From Rhabditophanes sp. KR3021 (Eukaryota > Nematoda > Chromadorea > Rhabditida > Alloionematidae): a stretch of DNA of 64,000 nt. The position numbers were made by a program, and so were the translations under genes. Location: the NCBI GenBank assembly GCA_963281155.1, contig CAUJLY010000001.1, positions 4,588,001 through 4,652,000 on the forward strand, given 5' to 3'. Below, one piece after another: positions 56,070 to 64,000 of the stretch. The notes under the pieces are model-generated. The model was given only the letters and a program-made list of their open reading frames with translations. It ran no database searches and was not told the origin of the DNA. The number at the start of each line of letters is the position of its first letter. Positions within the stretch are counted from its first letter, which is position 1.

Positions 56070-58025
56070 TTAATTTAACCAAATTTTGCTGATAATCAAT
56101 GCCTGAACAATCTCACCGCGTTTCATAACTCTTCTGTCTACGGATGATGCTGGCAGCTCCAATAAAATATTTGCTGTTACTGTGTTGATTTGGGCAGAAG
56201 AAGCATTGTTTCCAAAAGTAAGTTTGGCTCTTGGCATGTTATCTGATAGATCTAGATCCAACCATGCACGACGGTATTCTGGCCTTGCATCTAACTTGAT
56301 GTCATCTAACAATTTAACATTCATTTTAGGATGTCCTTGAAGAGGCTCTAATACCTTTTGACCAGCCATTTTCAAAAGTGCAGGAACGACAAACAGATGA
56401 GCTGTTACAAATGAACTGACGGGATTTCCAGGTAAAGCAAAAACATATCTTTTGCCTTCAGTTTTGTACTTCCCAGTTGCAAATGTAGTTGGTAAACCTG
56501 AACACATTAAAATAAGATATTAGATTGGCAGTTAATTATTTTTTAAATTTTCTGTTTATCTGAACGCTTGATATTGTATATGTCGTCTTATTTAGAATCA
56601 GATGTAAAGAGACTATGTGCCAACAGTTCTTCGATATTTTGGACTTTGAAATATGAATGTTAGCTTAGGCTATTACATGTATATTATGATCAAATTAATT
56701 TCAATACTCATTCTTATTTATTTTAGTGCTTAACATCGCCTCAATTGGTGCTTATTTATTCTAAATGGAGGAAGAAAGGAAGAAAATTTCAGCTAAAAGG
56801 AAAAACGTGCACCCGAAAAGCATAATATGAAGTATCAATATTTGCTTTTGTTTAGTTTAATTTTAATAATAATTTTTTGTTTAATTCAAAATTACCGGGT
56901 TTCATAAAAACTCTCCCAAAATGTATTTTGAAGTTAAAGTCTTCAGTGAGGACACTCTTCAATAAATCCTTTTCTCCCATTGAAACTCCACCGGAAGTAA
57001 CGAGAACATTACTAAAACGAAAAGCCTCTTCGATTGCTTCGACTAGTTTGTTTCGATTGTCAATGGCAATTCCAGCATCGATCCCATGAAAGTTATAACT
57101 TTTGAATAAAGATAAAAGCTGTGGTCTATTGCTGTCGCGTATCATCCCGTCGGCAATATTTTGACTGGACGCTTCAACAAGTTCATTTCCAGTTGATAAA
57201 ACACAGACTCTGGGCCTTCTGAAAACCTCAATGTCAAGTTGCCCAGATTGACGGATCATTGCTATTTCGGCAGGACCTATTCTAGTATTTTCATTGACTA
57301 GAATGTCTCCTTTCTTAAAGTCACTTCCAATCTGTCTGATGTCTTGTTCTGGTATAGGATGCATGGATATTTCAATTTCCAATTCCTCCACGTTCTAAAA
57401 GCATTTTATTTTATCTTATAAAAAAGAACTTACGTCATGTTGCAAGAGTTTAGTGTGTTCTACCATAACTACGGCATCTGCACCGTCGGGCACCATCGAG
57501 CCTGTACTTACTCTGCAACATTGACCTTCCTGCAGTTTAAAAGTGGCAATCCCACTTCCAGCAGTTGTATTTGCAACAACTTTCCTAATGCCAGCACCAT
57601 CCTTGGCTGTAAATTAAAAATAATTATTATAAAAAATTCAATGTATTTATGTAGAAATTTCGTATTGTTACAAATAAAACATTTTTGTAGTTTAAATGTA
57701 GTGTCTTTACAAATAAAATATTTTGTGTAATACAAATGCAGTGTTTTTAAAATTAAAATACTTTTGCAGTTAAAACGAATGACTTACATAAAACAGCATA
57801 TCCATCTTTTGCGGATAATCTGACTGAAGGACATGAATGTTGGGCAATAACCGGACTTGCTGAAACACTATCCAATTGAATCACATCCAGGGTAACTTCT
57901 TTCACATCCGTTCTATCCACGACTTCCTTCGACACAATAGATAATGCCTCTTCCATAGGAATGGCTGTGTATTCGGAACTTCTTGCCCTCAATATCAATA
58001 AAGACGCTTGGTCAGTCGAAGCCAT
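56070..58025 (-). CDS. GPHN: molybdopterin molybdenumtransferase (gephyrin E / MoeA domain)
   Basis: Inserts molybdenum into molybdopterin, the last step of molybdenum cofactor synthesis. Exons 58025-57788, 57606-57434, 57394-56896, 56497-56070; 445 residues. It covers only the MoeA (gephyrin E) part: [78 protein letters not shown] and [20 protein letters not shown]. There is no MoaB/gephyrin G domain, as in nematodes where the two activities can be separate genes. Intron 1 (57607-57787) has three imperfect ~40-bp tandem units. Intron 3 (56498-56895) carries a family S remnant. Active-site motifs look intact. Confidence 0.95.
56498..56895 (+). pseudogene. intron-filling family S copy F, 5' end only (antisense in gephyrin)
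   Basis: A 398-bp intron whose plus strand matches the front of copy E: AGAGACTATGTGCCAACAGT at 56609 (copy E AGAGACTGCATATCAACAGT), then a TTATTTTAG acceptor followed by TGCTTAACATCGCCTCAATT (copy E TGCTAGAAGATCGCCTCAGC) and an ATG at 56765 followed by a short basic frame M-E-E-E-R-K-K-I. The coding body is missing and the sequence jumps to GAAGTATCAATATTTGC and TTTAATTTTAATAATAATT before the host donor. An internal-deletion derivative. Confidence 0.72.
57640..57775. repeat. imperfect tandem repeat in gephyrin intron 1
   Basis: Three diverged units of about 40 bp, each with the pattern ACAAATAAAA, then CATTTTTGTAGTTTAAATG or a variant, then TAGTGT or CAGTGT. It explains why this intron (181 bp) is longer than its neighbours. 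Confidence 0.6.
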
Positions 58026-60751
58026 TTCTCTGAAAAAACACTTTAATTGAGGGAGAGTAATGAAAAGTTTTTATTGCGAATAATATCATACAATCACATT
58101 CAATCTATTTGCCTCATAACATTAATGGCACTGTACGACTTTAATAATAGCCGGGTATTCTTTATACTCTTTAATGGCTCAAAATTGACAAAACCTTTAT
58201 TTTTATGTGCAGAGGCTCTCTTAATATTCTATCTAAACAACAACCGTTCAATTTTTGCTTATAAAAAAATTAATCTACATCATCAACAGACCACCAATCT
58301 AGTCCATTATTTTGAACTTGTATATTTTTATCCAAAAAATAAGAACGCAGGGGTGAAGGACATATTATAAAATATTGCAAACTATTTAAGGATGTACATC
58401 CAAAGGGAACGTTTTTCTTTTAACCAAATAAAAAGTAATGAATTATATTAAAACTAGATGGTCACTCCCAAGGTGGGTGAATACGTATACACTTTTTTAA
58501 TATATAAAAATAGTTGGAGGATATTAATAGATTTTAGATATTTGGAAAGATATATAGATTAAAAAGGACGCATTTTTAAACATGTTTTGGATGGAATGAA
58601 TATCAAAACAATCTACTTCCAAAGCTTGTTGATAAGTAAAGTAATATAAAAAATAGTAAAAACTTCATATACTACAATCCTGCAATCAATTAGATAGATA
58701 AGAAGAAAGGTCCATCTTATGAACGATACCACCTAATATAAAATATAATGATATATATGTTCAGATGACCAATATAAATATGACAAAAGGTGTGTGCAAA
58801 CGTTCGGAAAAGAGATTTCGTTTATTGACTAACCAAACAAAAAGTGACCTGCCTGGTATCGAATTTTGTTGATTAGATGACGTAAGGAAGATGGTGAAAG
58901 GAACGCAGCTTTAGTGAAGATGGAATGTTATCAACGACTATTGTTTGTTCGGACACACAAATTTTATTATCAAAAAATGCACTTTTACACAGACCTCTTT
59001 ACATCCACTAAAGTAAAGAGTCAGTCTGGCCAATTCAATTTTTCGCTTATAGGGAAAATTGTTTTTGTGCAAGCCCTTTTACGAACTGTGTTCCTGAATG
59101 TTGGTTATGAAATAGATTCTTTGGAGGGAGAATATATTTTTATGCGTACACAACATTTCCCTTGCCCGACAACAACAACATTAATAGGAGGGGATAAAAG
59201 AATATTTTAAAATAAACAGCTTTTGTAACAGGAGTACCGGTCAACACCATTGTAATTTTTTGTGAAAGGATAATTATCATTGTTTTGGAACACTTGCTAT
59301 CCTCAAGCCTTATTATACGAGTATATGATGTAAAATGTGTAAATACATTAAAAGTAAAAGGATACTTGTCGTCTAGACCAGTACTGCGGCAAAACTCTGA
59401 TTGTCCATCCATTCTAGTTACATAAATAAAATGAACATAGCAATTTTATTTTTTAAATAAAAATGAGAACGTCCACTCAAATGGTCGGACATTAATGGAA
59501 GAAAAAGAGAGAAAGTATATCGCGCTCACATATTTCACATTATTTATGTAGGAAGGAACACAGTGAGAGAGACGTTTTTTTAGATAGAGGGTTATAATTC
59601 ATCTGGACATTATTGGTGGTTGTATAAAAGTGCATGCACTTTGCCAGATAAAACGAAATGAATATGTGAGATTGATGTGAAGATGAAAAAAATGGAAATG
59701 ACTATTTTTTGGGGGGAAATAGTAAATATGGTACAGTAAATTTGTGTGACAATAAAAAATCACGTGCATAAATGATTGTTTTTAAACATAAAAAACATCT
59801 ACCCTGCACATTTGGCTAGTAAATATATTACACATTCAATAAAAAAAGCTGATTTCCCCACAACAAAAGTGCATATTTTTAATTCATCTTTGCTTTGTTA
59901 CAAACTGTGTTATAAAAATAGGATACTTTTAGCAAACTAGTGGGTGTTTGTGTATTAAATTTTGATTAAAAACGATATAATAAATTAGATAAATTCATAA
60001 TTATAATGAGTACATACAAAATCTATATGCATCATTTTGATCACATTTTTGATAGTAAATCTGAATGTAAAATAATATCATTTTGACGGATCATACAAAA
60101 TATCCTTTATTACCATCAAGCAATTTTAATTGAATGTCAAATTGCAATAAAATTAAATTTTTATGCCAATAATTAAAAAATTTTGGATTTGCATTTTGTA
60201 CCCATTGTAAGGGTTATTTCTTTTGATTAACAAATTGTATTTTCATAAAATTGCATATGTATTTAATTATGATTGACATGGCAATTACATAATTTTGACA
60301 TATAACATAGATAAGTTTACGCTTATGAGGTTTATTTAATAAATTATCTGATAACATTTTGTTTTTCACACTTAACTCGTATAGAATAAGTTTTTAGACA
60401 ATGTACATCAATTTAGTTAGTATCACAAAGAACGTATATAAGAAAACATAAACTAGTACTTTTTTAAAACATCATGTCACAAAATGTTTATTCTTATAAG
60501 CATTGTTTCTGCTTGTTAACGAGTAATAATATGCACTAAAGTTGCTTCAAGAAAGATGAAAAATGTGCAGATTTGAAATAACATCATTAAAATTTCTATT
60601 TAAACAAACTTCTTTGATCATTCACACAAAAATAAATATGACGTTTCGTGCGAGAACATGACTCTGATAAATTTTGTAATAAAATAATATCAAATTTTGA
60701 CTATATAAGTAAATACACAAATTAAATAAATAAAATATAATTAAAAATGTA
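58026..60751. other. 2.7 kb without a recognised gene
   Basis: AT-rich. Open frames at 58047-58370 (+), 58914-59210 (+) and 59140-59412 (-) have no recognisable motif. The last begins MDGQSEFCRSTGLDDKYPF and has a composition slightly more protein-like, but no convincing splice partners were found. The region should contain the gephyrin promoter near 58026-58100. No RNA gene seen. Confidence 0.5.
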
Positions 60752-61244
60752 TTACTTTATTACAGGTCTTATTAAAATACAAAATTCTGAACTTGCTTCA
60801 TCCATAGCAAGGATTAACCGACATTCCATGACTTTTACACATTCCCTTAAATTGGCCCAAGAATGTCCACATTTGTTTTTCAGTGTGTAATCTGTTTCCA
60901 GGAAAATAGTACGCAGCCACTTTCCAAGCTTTGATGGCATAATAAACTTGCCCCCTCTGTGTGCTTCCCATCCACCAGTGTCAACTTTAGGTGTGACAAA
61001 ATTCACCCTGTACTGCAGTATTTTTATTTTTCTACATTTTTAGCTCTGCAAACTGTTTGAATGTTTCTTTATTCAACTCGTTAATTTCATTCCTCCATTT
61101 CTCGATCTTATTTGCCATGTCTTGCTGAATGTTTATCTCAAAGTCCAAAAAGTTATTTTTTTGATGTTCCAATTGGAGTGTTGAATTTTGTATTTGCTTG
61201 CCTTCGCTGACTTTCTTTCCCCACACATCTTCTGAAGCTATCAT
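60752..61244 (-). CDS. unidentified protein, coiled coil plus conserved-looking C-terminal part
   Basis: Two segments, 61244-61036 and 61007-60752, are in frame only if the 28 bp between them (GTAGAAAA...CAGTACAG) is removed as an intron; joined they give 154 residues. The first half is charged and helical (KIEKWRNEINELNKETFKQF), like a short coiled coil. The second has many Trp, Cys and Gly (VDTGGWEAHRGGKFIMPSKL; NKCGHSWANLRECVKVMECR) and looks globular. A possible further upstream exon starts after GTCTAG near 61280. The family was not recognised. Alternatively the two halves belong to separate, partly decayed frames. Confidence 0.4.
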
Positions 61245-61372
61245 CTTGTTTTTGAGATCAAGGTTATCTTTACATAACTAGACAAGATGTTTCTGACAAA
61301 TAGTAACTTTGTTAACCAATTTAAAATGGTTTGATTAAAGATACGTGATATCGCTTTTGTCATCTACTGAAT

Positions 61373-61607
61373 CAAAAGTCGACTAGACAAATTAGATGAA
61401 GAAACCTTTATCAAAATGTTGCCTTTCTACTGGAAAAATGATGAGTTTGAAATAATTAAAGGCATCTGGTATACTGGTGTAGGTGTGCGACCATTCTCAA
61501 AAGAAATAGCCACGTCAATTAAAAAGAATCATCCTTTATTTGTTTTAAATGGGAATAATTTATGTGGATGCGAAGTAATCGGTTATTATAATATAAATAA
61601 TCTTTAG
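61373..61607 (+). pseudogene. possible DDHD/WWE-like fragment
   Basis: A plus-strand frame beginning about 61373 reads RLDKLDEETFIKMLPFYWKN, then IIKGIWYTGVGVRPFSKEIA. This recalls the YW-E...V-R-R-G-T-W-F...P-Y-S-E stretch of DDHD-type phospholipases and SEC23IP, but it is short and ends after ~78 codons. No flanking exons were found. Could be a chance frame; the rest of 61245-61991 is AT-rich with nothing seen. Confidence 0.25.
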
Positions 61608-61991
61608 TATTCTGTTATGGACAAATAATTTAGAAAAACAAAAATTCCTTTATTGTGGAAGTAAATTATAAATAAAGTTAAAATAAATATGGATAGCATA
61701 TAGACATACTGGTCAAAGATTGGAGCCAACTTTAAATTGAAGTCTTTCGTATAATTTGAATGTTGGTTCATATTTTGGATAACAAAGTGTTATTAAATAT
61801 GCTGGCTATTTAAATTACTTTTTTAGGTTGCGTCAAACAAAAGTGCAAGTTTGGACGCAAATTATTGATGTCAGTAAGGACTGGCTTACATACGACGTCG
61901 AGAAATGACAAATATGTACATGAGCTGAGCAAAAGTGCAAACTCTTACTCTCCGTGTAGGCGTTTAACACTCAATAAAATCCAAGAAGAAG

Positions 61992-62671
61992 TTATCTTAT
62001 TCTGTTGTTGAAGTTCAAGGCAGAATTCTTGATTGGTTCGAGCTCGTATACTTGATTTTTCCGTTGAGTATACTTTTGAGATAGAGCTCTATCAATCGAA
62101 GGAGGTCCAATTACTCGGATAGAACGAATATGGGTATCTCTTCCATTTTGATGGTTGTGAATTACTTGGATGTTCAGCATAAATGATTTCAGTGCCATAC
62201 GAGTTTTTTCGTTCCTTAAGTCAACAATTTGCCACCCAATTGGTTCACTTAAGACTAATATATGCTGATCGTGAACATCCTGGCTATTTGTCCCAGATTG
62301 AATCATAATTCTGAAAGAGTAAGATCATAAGTAGGCATTTGTGTCATGCAAACTTACTTTGAGGGTGTGTAAGATTCATCTGTTTTAAAGTCCAAGTAAA
62401 ACATCACAAAGCAAACCTCCGTTAACTTCTGGAATTCAATTGAAATTCGATGGGGTTGCTGGCCATCACTTTGCCAATACATATCTACTTGTTCATCCAG
62501 AAGTTGATTTATTCCGAAACCATCTTTGCATGAAGACAAGGACCAGATAGCTTCGTCTGATATGTTTTTGACATCAGTGGCATCACTTGGAATGTATTTT
62601 CTCCATGAGGGATCAGTATTTGATTGGCAAGTAATAGCTGAGGAAGGAGCACCATCTTCGTCATCCAACAT
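61992..62671 (-). CDS. ANAPC10: anaphase-promoting complex subunit 10 (DOC1)
   Basis: Substrate-recognition subunit of the APC/C ubiquitin ligase; its DOC domain helps bind degron D-boxes. Exons 62671-62358 and 62310-61992; 210 residues. Recognised by AIWSLSSCKDGFGINQLLDE, YWQSDGQQPHRISIEF, DFKTDESYTPSK across the splice, EPIGWQIVDL and NHQNGRDTHIRSIRV. The protein ends NNRIR: the terminal Ile-Arg is the IR tail that docks on the TPR subunit APC3, and it is kept. The N-terminus is acidic and short. Complete. Confidence 0.97.
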
Positions 62672-63031
62672 TGTTATTATCTGGAATGGTATTAACTTTA
62701 TAATTAAAATAAACAAGATTAAGATAAGAGGCTTTGCATAAACAAATTGGCCATAATATTACGTGGTAAAGAATAATTTAAAATTTATTATTAATGCATT
62801 TGAAAATATCACTTTCAAATGTTTTGATGAATAATATGAGGAATGTTTAGATTTATATATAGTTCAAATATTATGATTGCTAAGTCAGAGACCTCGTAAT
62901 ATAAATTGAAATAATTAAGAAACGATGGAATGAATATTATTAATAAGTATCACATTCAAAAAGCAATATTATTCAGCGCAGTACAGATAATAAATAGAAA
63001 ATAAGATTGACAGTAGACTTCCATATGTAAC
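62672..63031. other. intergenic between APC10 and cofilin (same strand)
   Basis: 360 bp of AT-rich sequence, containing the 3' end of the cofilin gene and the promoter of APC10. Nothing else recognised. Confidence 0.6.
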
Positions 63032-63526
63032 TTAGTTGTCTCTGTATTTTTCACTGATCTTGTTCAAAAGCTCTTTGTGAGAGATTTCGGATTCATCAGA
63101 AACTTGGAATTGAAGGATCTTGGATGTTCCTAGGGAAGCTTTGATAGCTGAGGCAGTAGAGGCGTACACCATCTTCTTCTTGATTGAAGCGCCATCGGGG
63201 CACAGTTGGATGAAGACGATTTTGTCCATCTTGGAGATTCCAGCACCAGGACGGTTGCAGGTAAATTTGAAGTCAAAGACGGCGTAGCGGCAATCTTGGA
63301 AGCCATCGGTACGATCTTTAAGATCCTTAATAAAATGTTCGTATGAGACTTTGGAGTTGTCGTCGTAGTCGTCAGCGTTTCCACAAGTTTCGGGGCTAAC
63401 CATTGTTTCAACAACTACTTCCTTGTCTTCGATTTTGTAGATAATGTAGCGTAGGGTCCTTTTTCCCTCAGACAATTGCTGGAAAGCATTTTGACATTCA
63501 GCATTAACCAATACTCCAGAAGCCAT
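63032..63526 (-). CDS. unc-60: ADF/cofilin actin-severing protein
   Basis: Actin-depolymerising factor; binds G- and F-actin and drives filament turnover. 164 residues in a single exon from the ATG. The start MASGVLVNAECQNAFQQLSE follows a TTTACAG acceptor nine bases upstream, so an untranslated leader exon or trans-splicing is likely. Ser3 after the Met, the regulatory phosphorylation site of the family, is kept. Other landmarks are RYAVFDFKFTCNRPGAGISK, MDKIVFIQLCPDGASIKKKM and the G/F-actin helix MVYASTASAIKASLG. Nematodes make two isoforms from unc-60 by alternative splicing; only one is visible here. Function call is firm, the exact symbol less so. Confidence 0.93.
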   Translation of the reverse strand: MASGVLVNAECQNAFQQLSEGKRTLRYIIYKIEDKEVVVETMVSPETCGNADDYDDNSKVSYEHFIKDLKDRTDGFQDCRYAVFDFKFTCNRPGAGISKMDKIVFIQLCPDGASIKKKMVYASTASAIKASLGTSKILQFQVSDESEISHKELLNKISEKYRDN

Positions 63527-64000
63527 ATTAAAGTCTGTAAATAAAACAAATTGTACGTCAAATATTACCAAATAACCAAAAACAATGTTCGTTGAATCGA
63601 TAAGTACTACGTGATTAATAATACAATAATTGATATAAAATAAAAATAATCCCTGAATAATGTTGTTTATTCGCTGAAAGGCATGACAAAATACTCAAAC
63701 TACATCATTATTATCATCTTGCAATGGAAGAGTTGGCGATGTAAAAAATATTTTAAAAGTAGAGTCTACAAAAGTACCATTAAAGTTAGATCAAATTAAG
63801 ATGATTAACTTATTTAGTAGACTTTTTGTAATCCAAAACGAACGGGAGTTAAAAAACGATTTAAAGTATGATATTGTGTTAAAATATAAAATCTTTTAAA
63901 TGATAATTCAGTTGCTTAGATATTTATCATCAAATTGAGCAAAAAATGTTGAATGCTATACTTTCCATCTTAAGTAAAAGTCTTAGCACGAATATTTTTT
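63527..64000. other. upstream region of cofilin, window end
   Basis: 474 bp of AT-rich sequence that may contain the cofilin promoter and leader exon. No gene recognised. Confidence 0.6.

Noticed and set aside
58914..59412. Overlapping frames on both strands near 59.1 kb as a gene
   Set aside because: Neither has recognisable motifs, a signal peptide, or neighbouring exons with consistent splice sites.
1..64000. Orthonectid, dicyemid or other tiny-intron animal as the source
   Set aside because: Short introns and AT-richness would fit, but the nematode-type receptor cyclase, Srg/Srv-like receptors and SPE-42-like protein favour a nematode. Not strictly excluded.

Overview
This is eukaryotic, AT-rich DNA with dense genes, GT-AG introns mostly 40-60 bp long, and genes on both strands. 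The gene content points to a nematode: a receptor guanylate cyclase with a CGYDGTGCP juxtamembrane motif, two tandem Srg/Srv-like chemoreceptors, a SPE-42/SPE-49-like DC-STAMP protein with a C4C4 finger, a PAN/TSP1 secreted protein, a MEC-2-type stomatin, and an ADF/cofilin whose start codon lies just inside a splice acceptor. The species cannot be named from the sequence. Exon structures below were assembled by hand from splice sites and reading frame; all summed coding lengths are divisible by three.

Layout. 1-1801 stomatin (+, 5' end outside). 2365-2970 cyclophilin (-). 3138-3623 Erg28-like (-). 4023-13172 proteasome activator PA200/PSME4 (-). 14372-21578 receptor guanylate cyclase (-). 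21817-22535 small membrane protein (-). 23481-26434 DCST/SPE-42-like (+). 26705-27373 C2H2 zinc-finger protein (-). 27778-30932 PAN/TSP1 secreted protein (-). 31893-34698 two chemoreceptors (+). 35634-37234 LPGAT1-like acyltransferase (-), with a possible 57-aa gene just upstream. 39977-41036 three tRNA genes. 41427-42712 truncated M1-aminopeptidase-like protein (+). 42763-46085 PheRS alpha subunit with an added N-terminal GST-C-like exon (-). 46242-46968 RPS8 (-). 47428-49891 MCM3 (+). 50231-51807 PDH E2 (-). 52983-55305 ankyrin-repeat protein (-). 56070-58025 gephyrin/MoeA (-). 60752-61244 an unidentified gene (-). 61992-62671 APC10 (-). 63032-63526 ADF/cofilin (-). Most are unrelated housekeeping genes; no operon-scale pathway is visible.

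The most unusual feature is a class of long introns. Most introns are under about 150 bp and the largest ordinary ones are about 175-245 bp, but eleven introns of roughly 400-2050 bp contain decayed protein-coding sequence, and in every case it lies antisense to the host gene. Eight of these (in PSME4, the cyclase, DCST, the PAN/TSP1 gene twice, FARSA, the ankyrin gene and gephyrin) look like copies of one family. They share a C-terminal protein motif (K-E-I/L-A-E-x-x-E-x-I-L ... N-x-D-S-G-K ... V-Y-L-L/M), a conserved upstream block, or a trans-splice-like acceptor before the ATG. Their right-hand ends run to the host 5' splice site, and at three hosts imperfect direct repeats lie at or across the two splice junctions. 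This resembles introner-type intron creation by insertion of a gene-carrying element, and is the best candidate for an undescribed system here.
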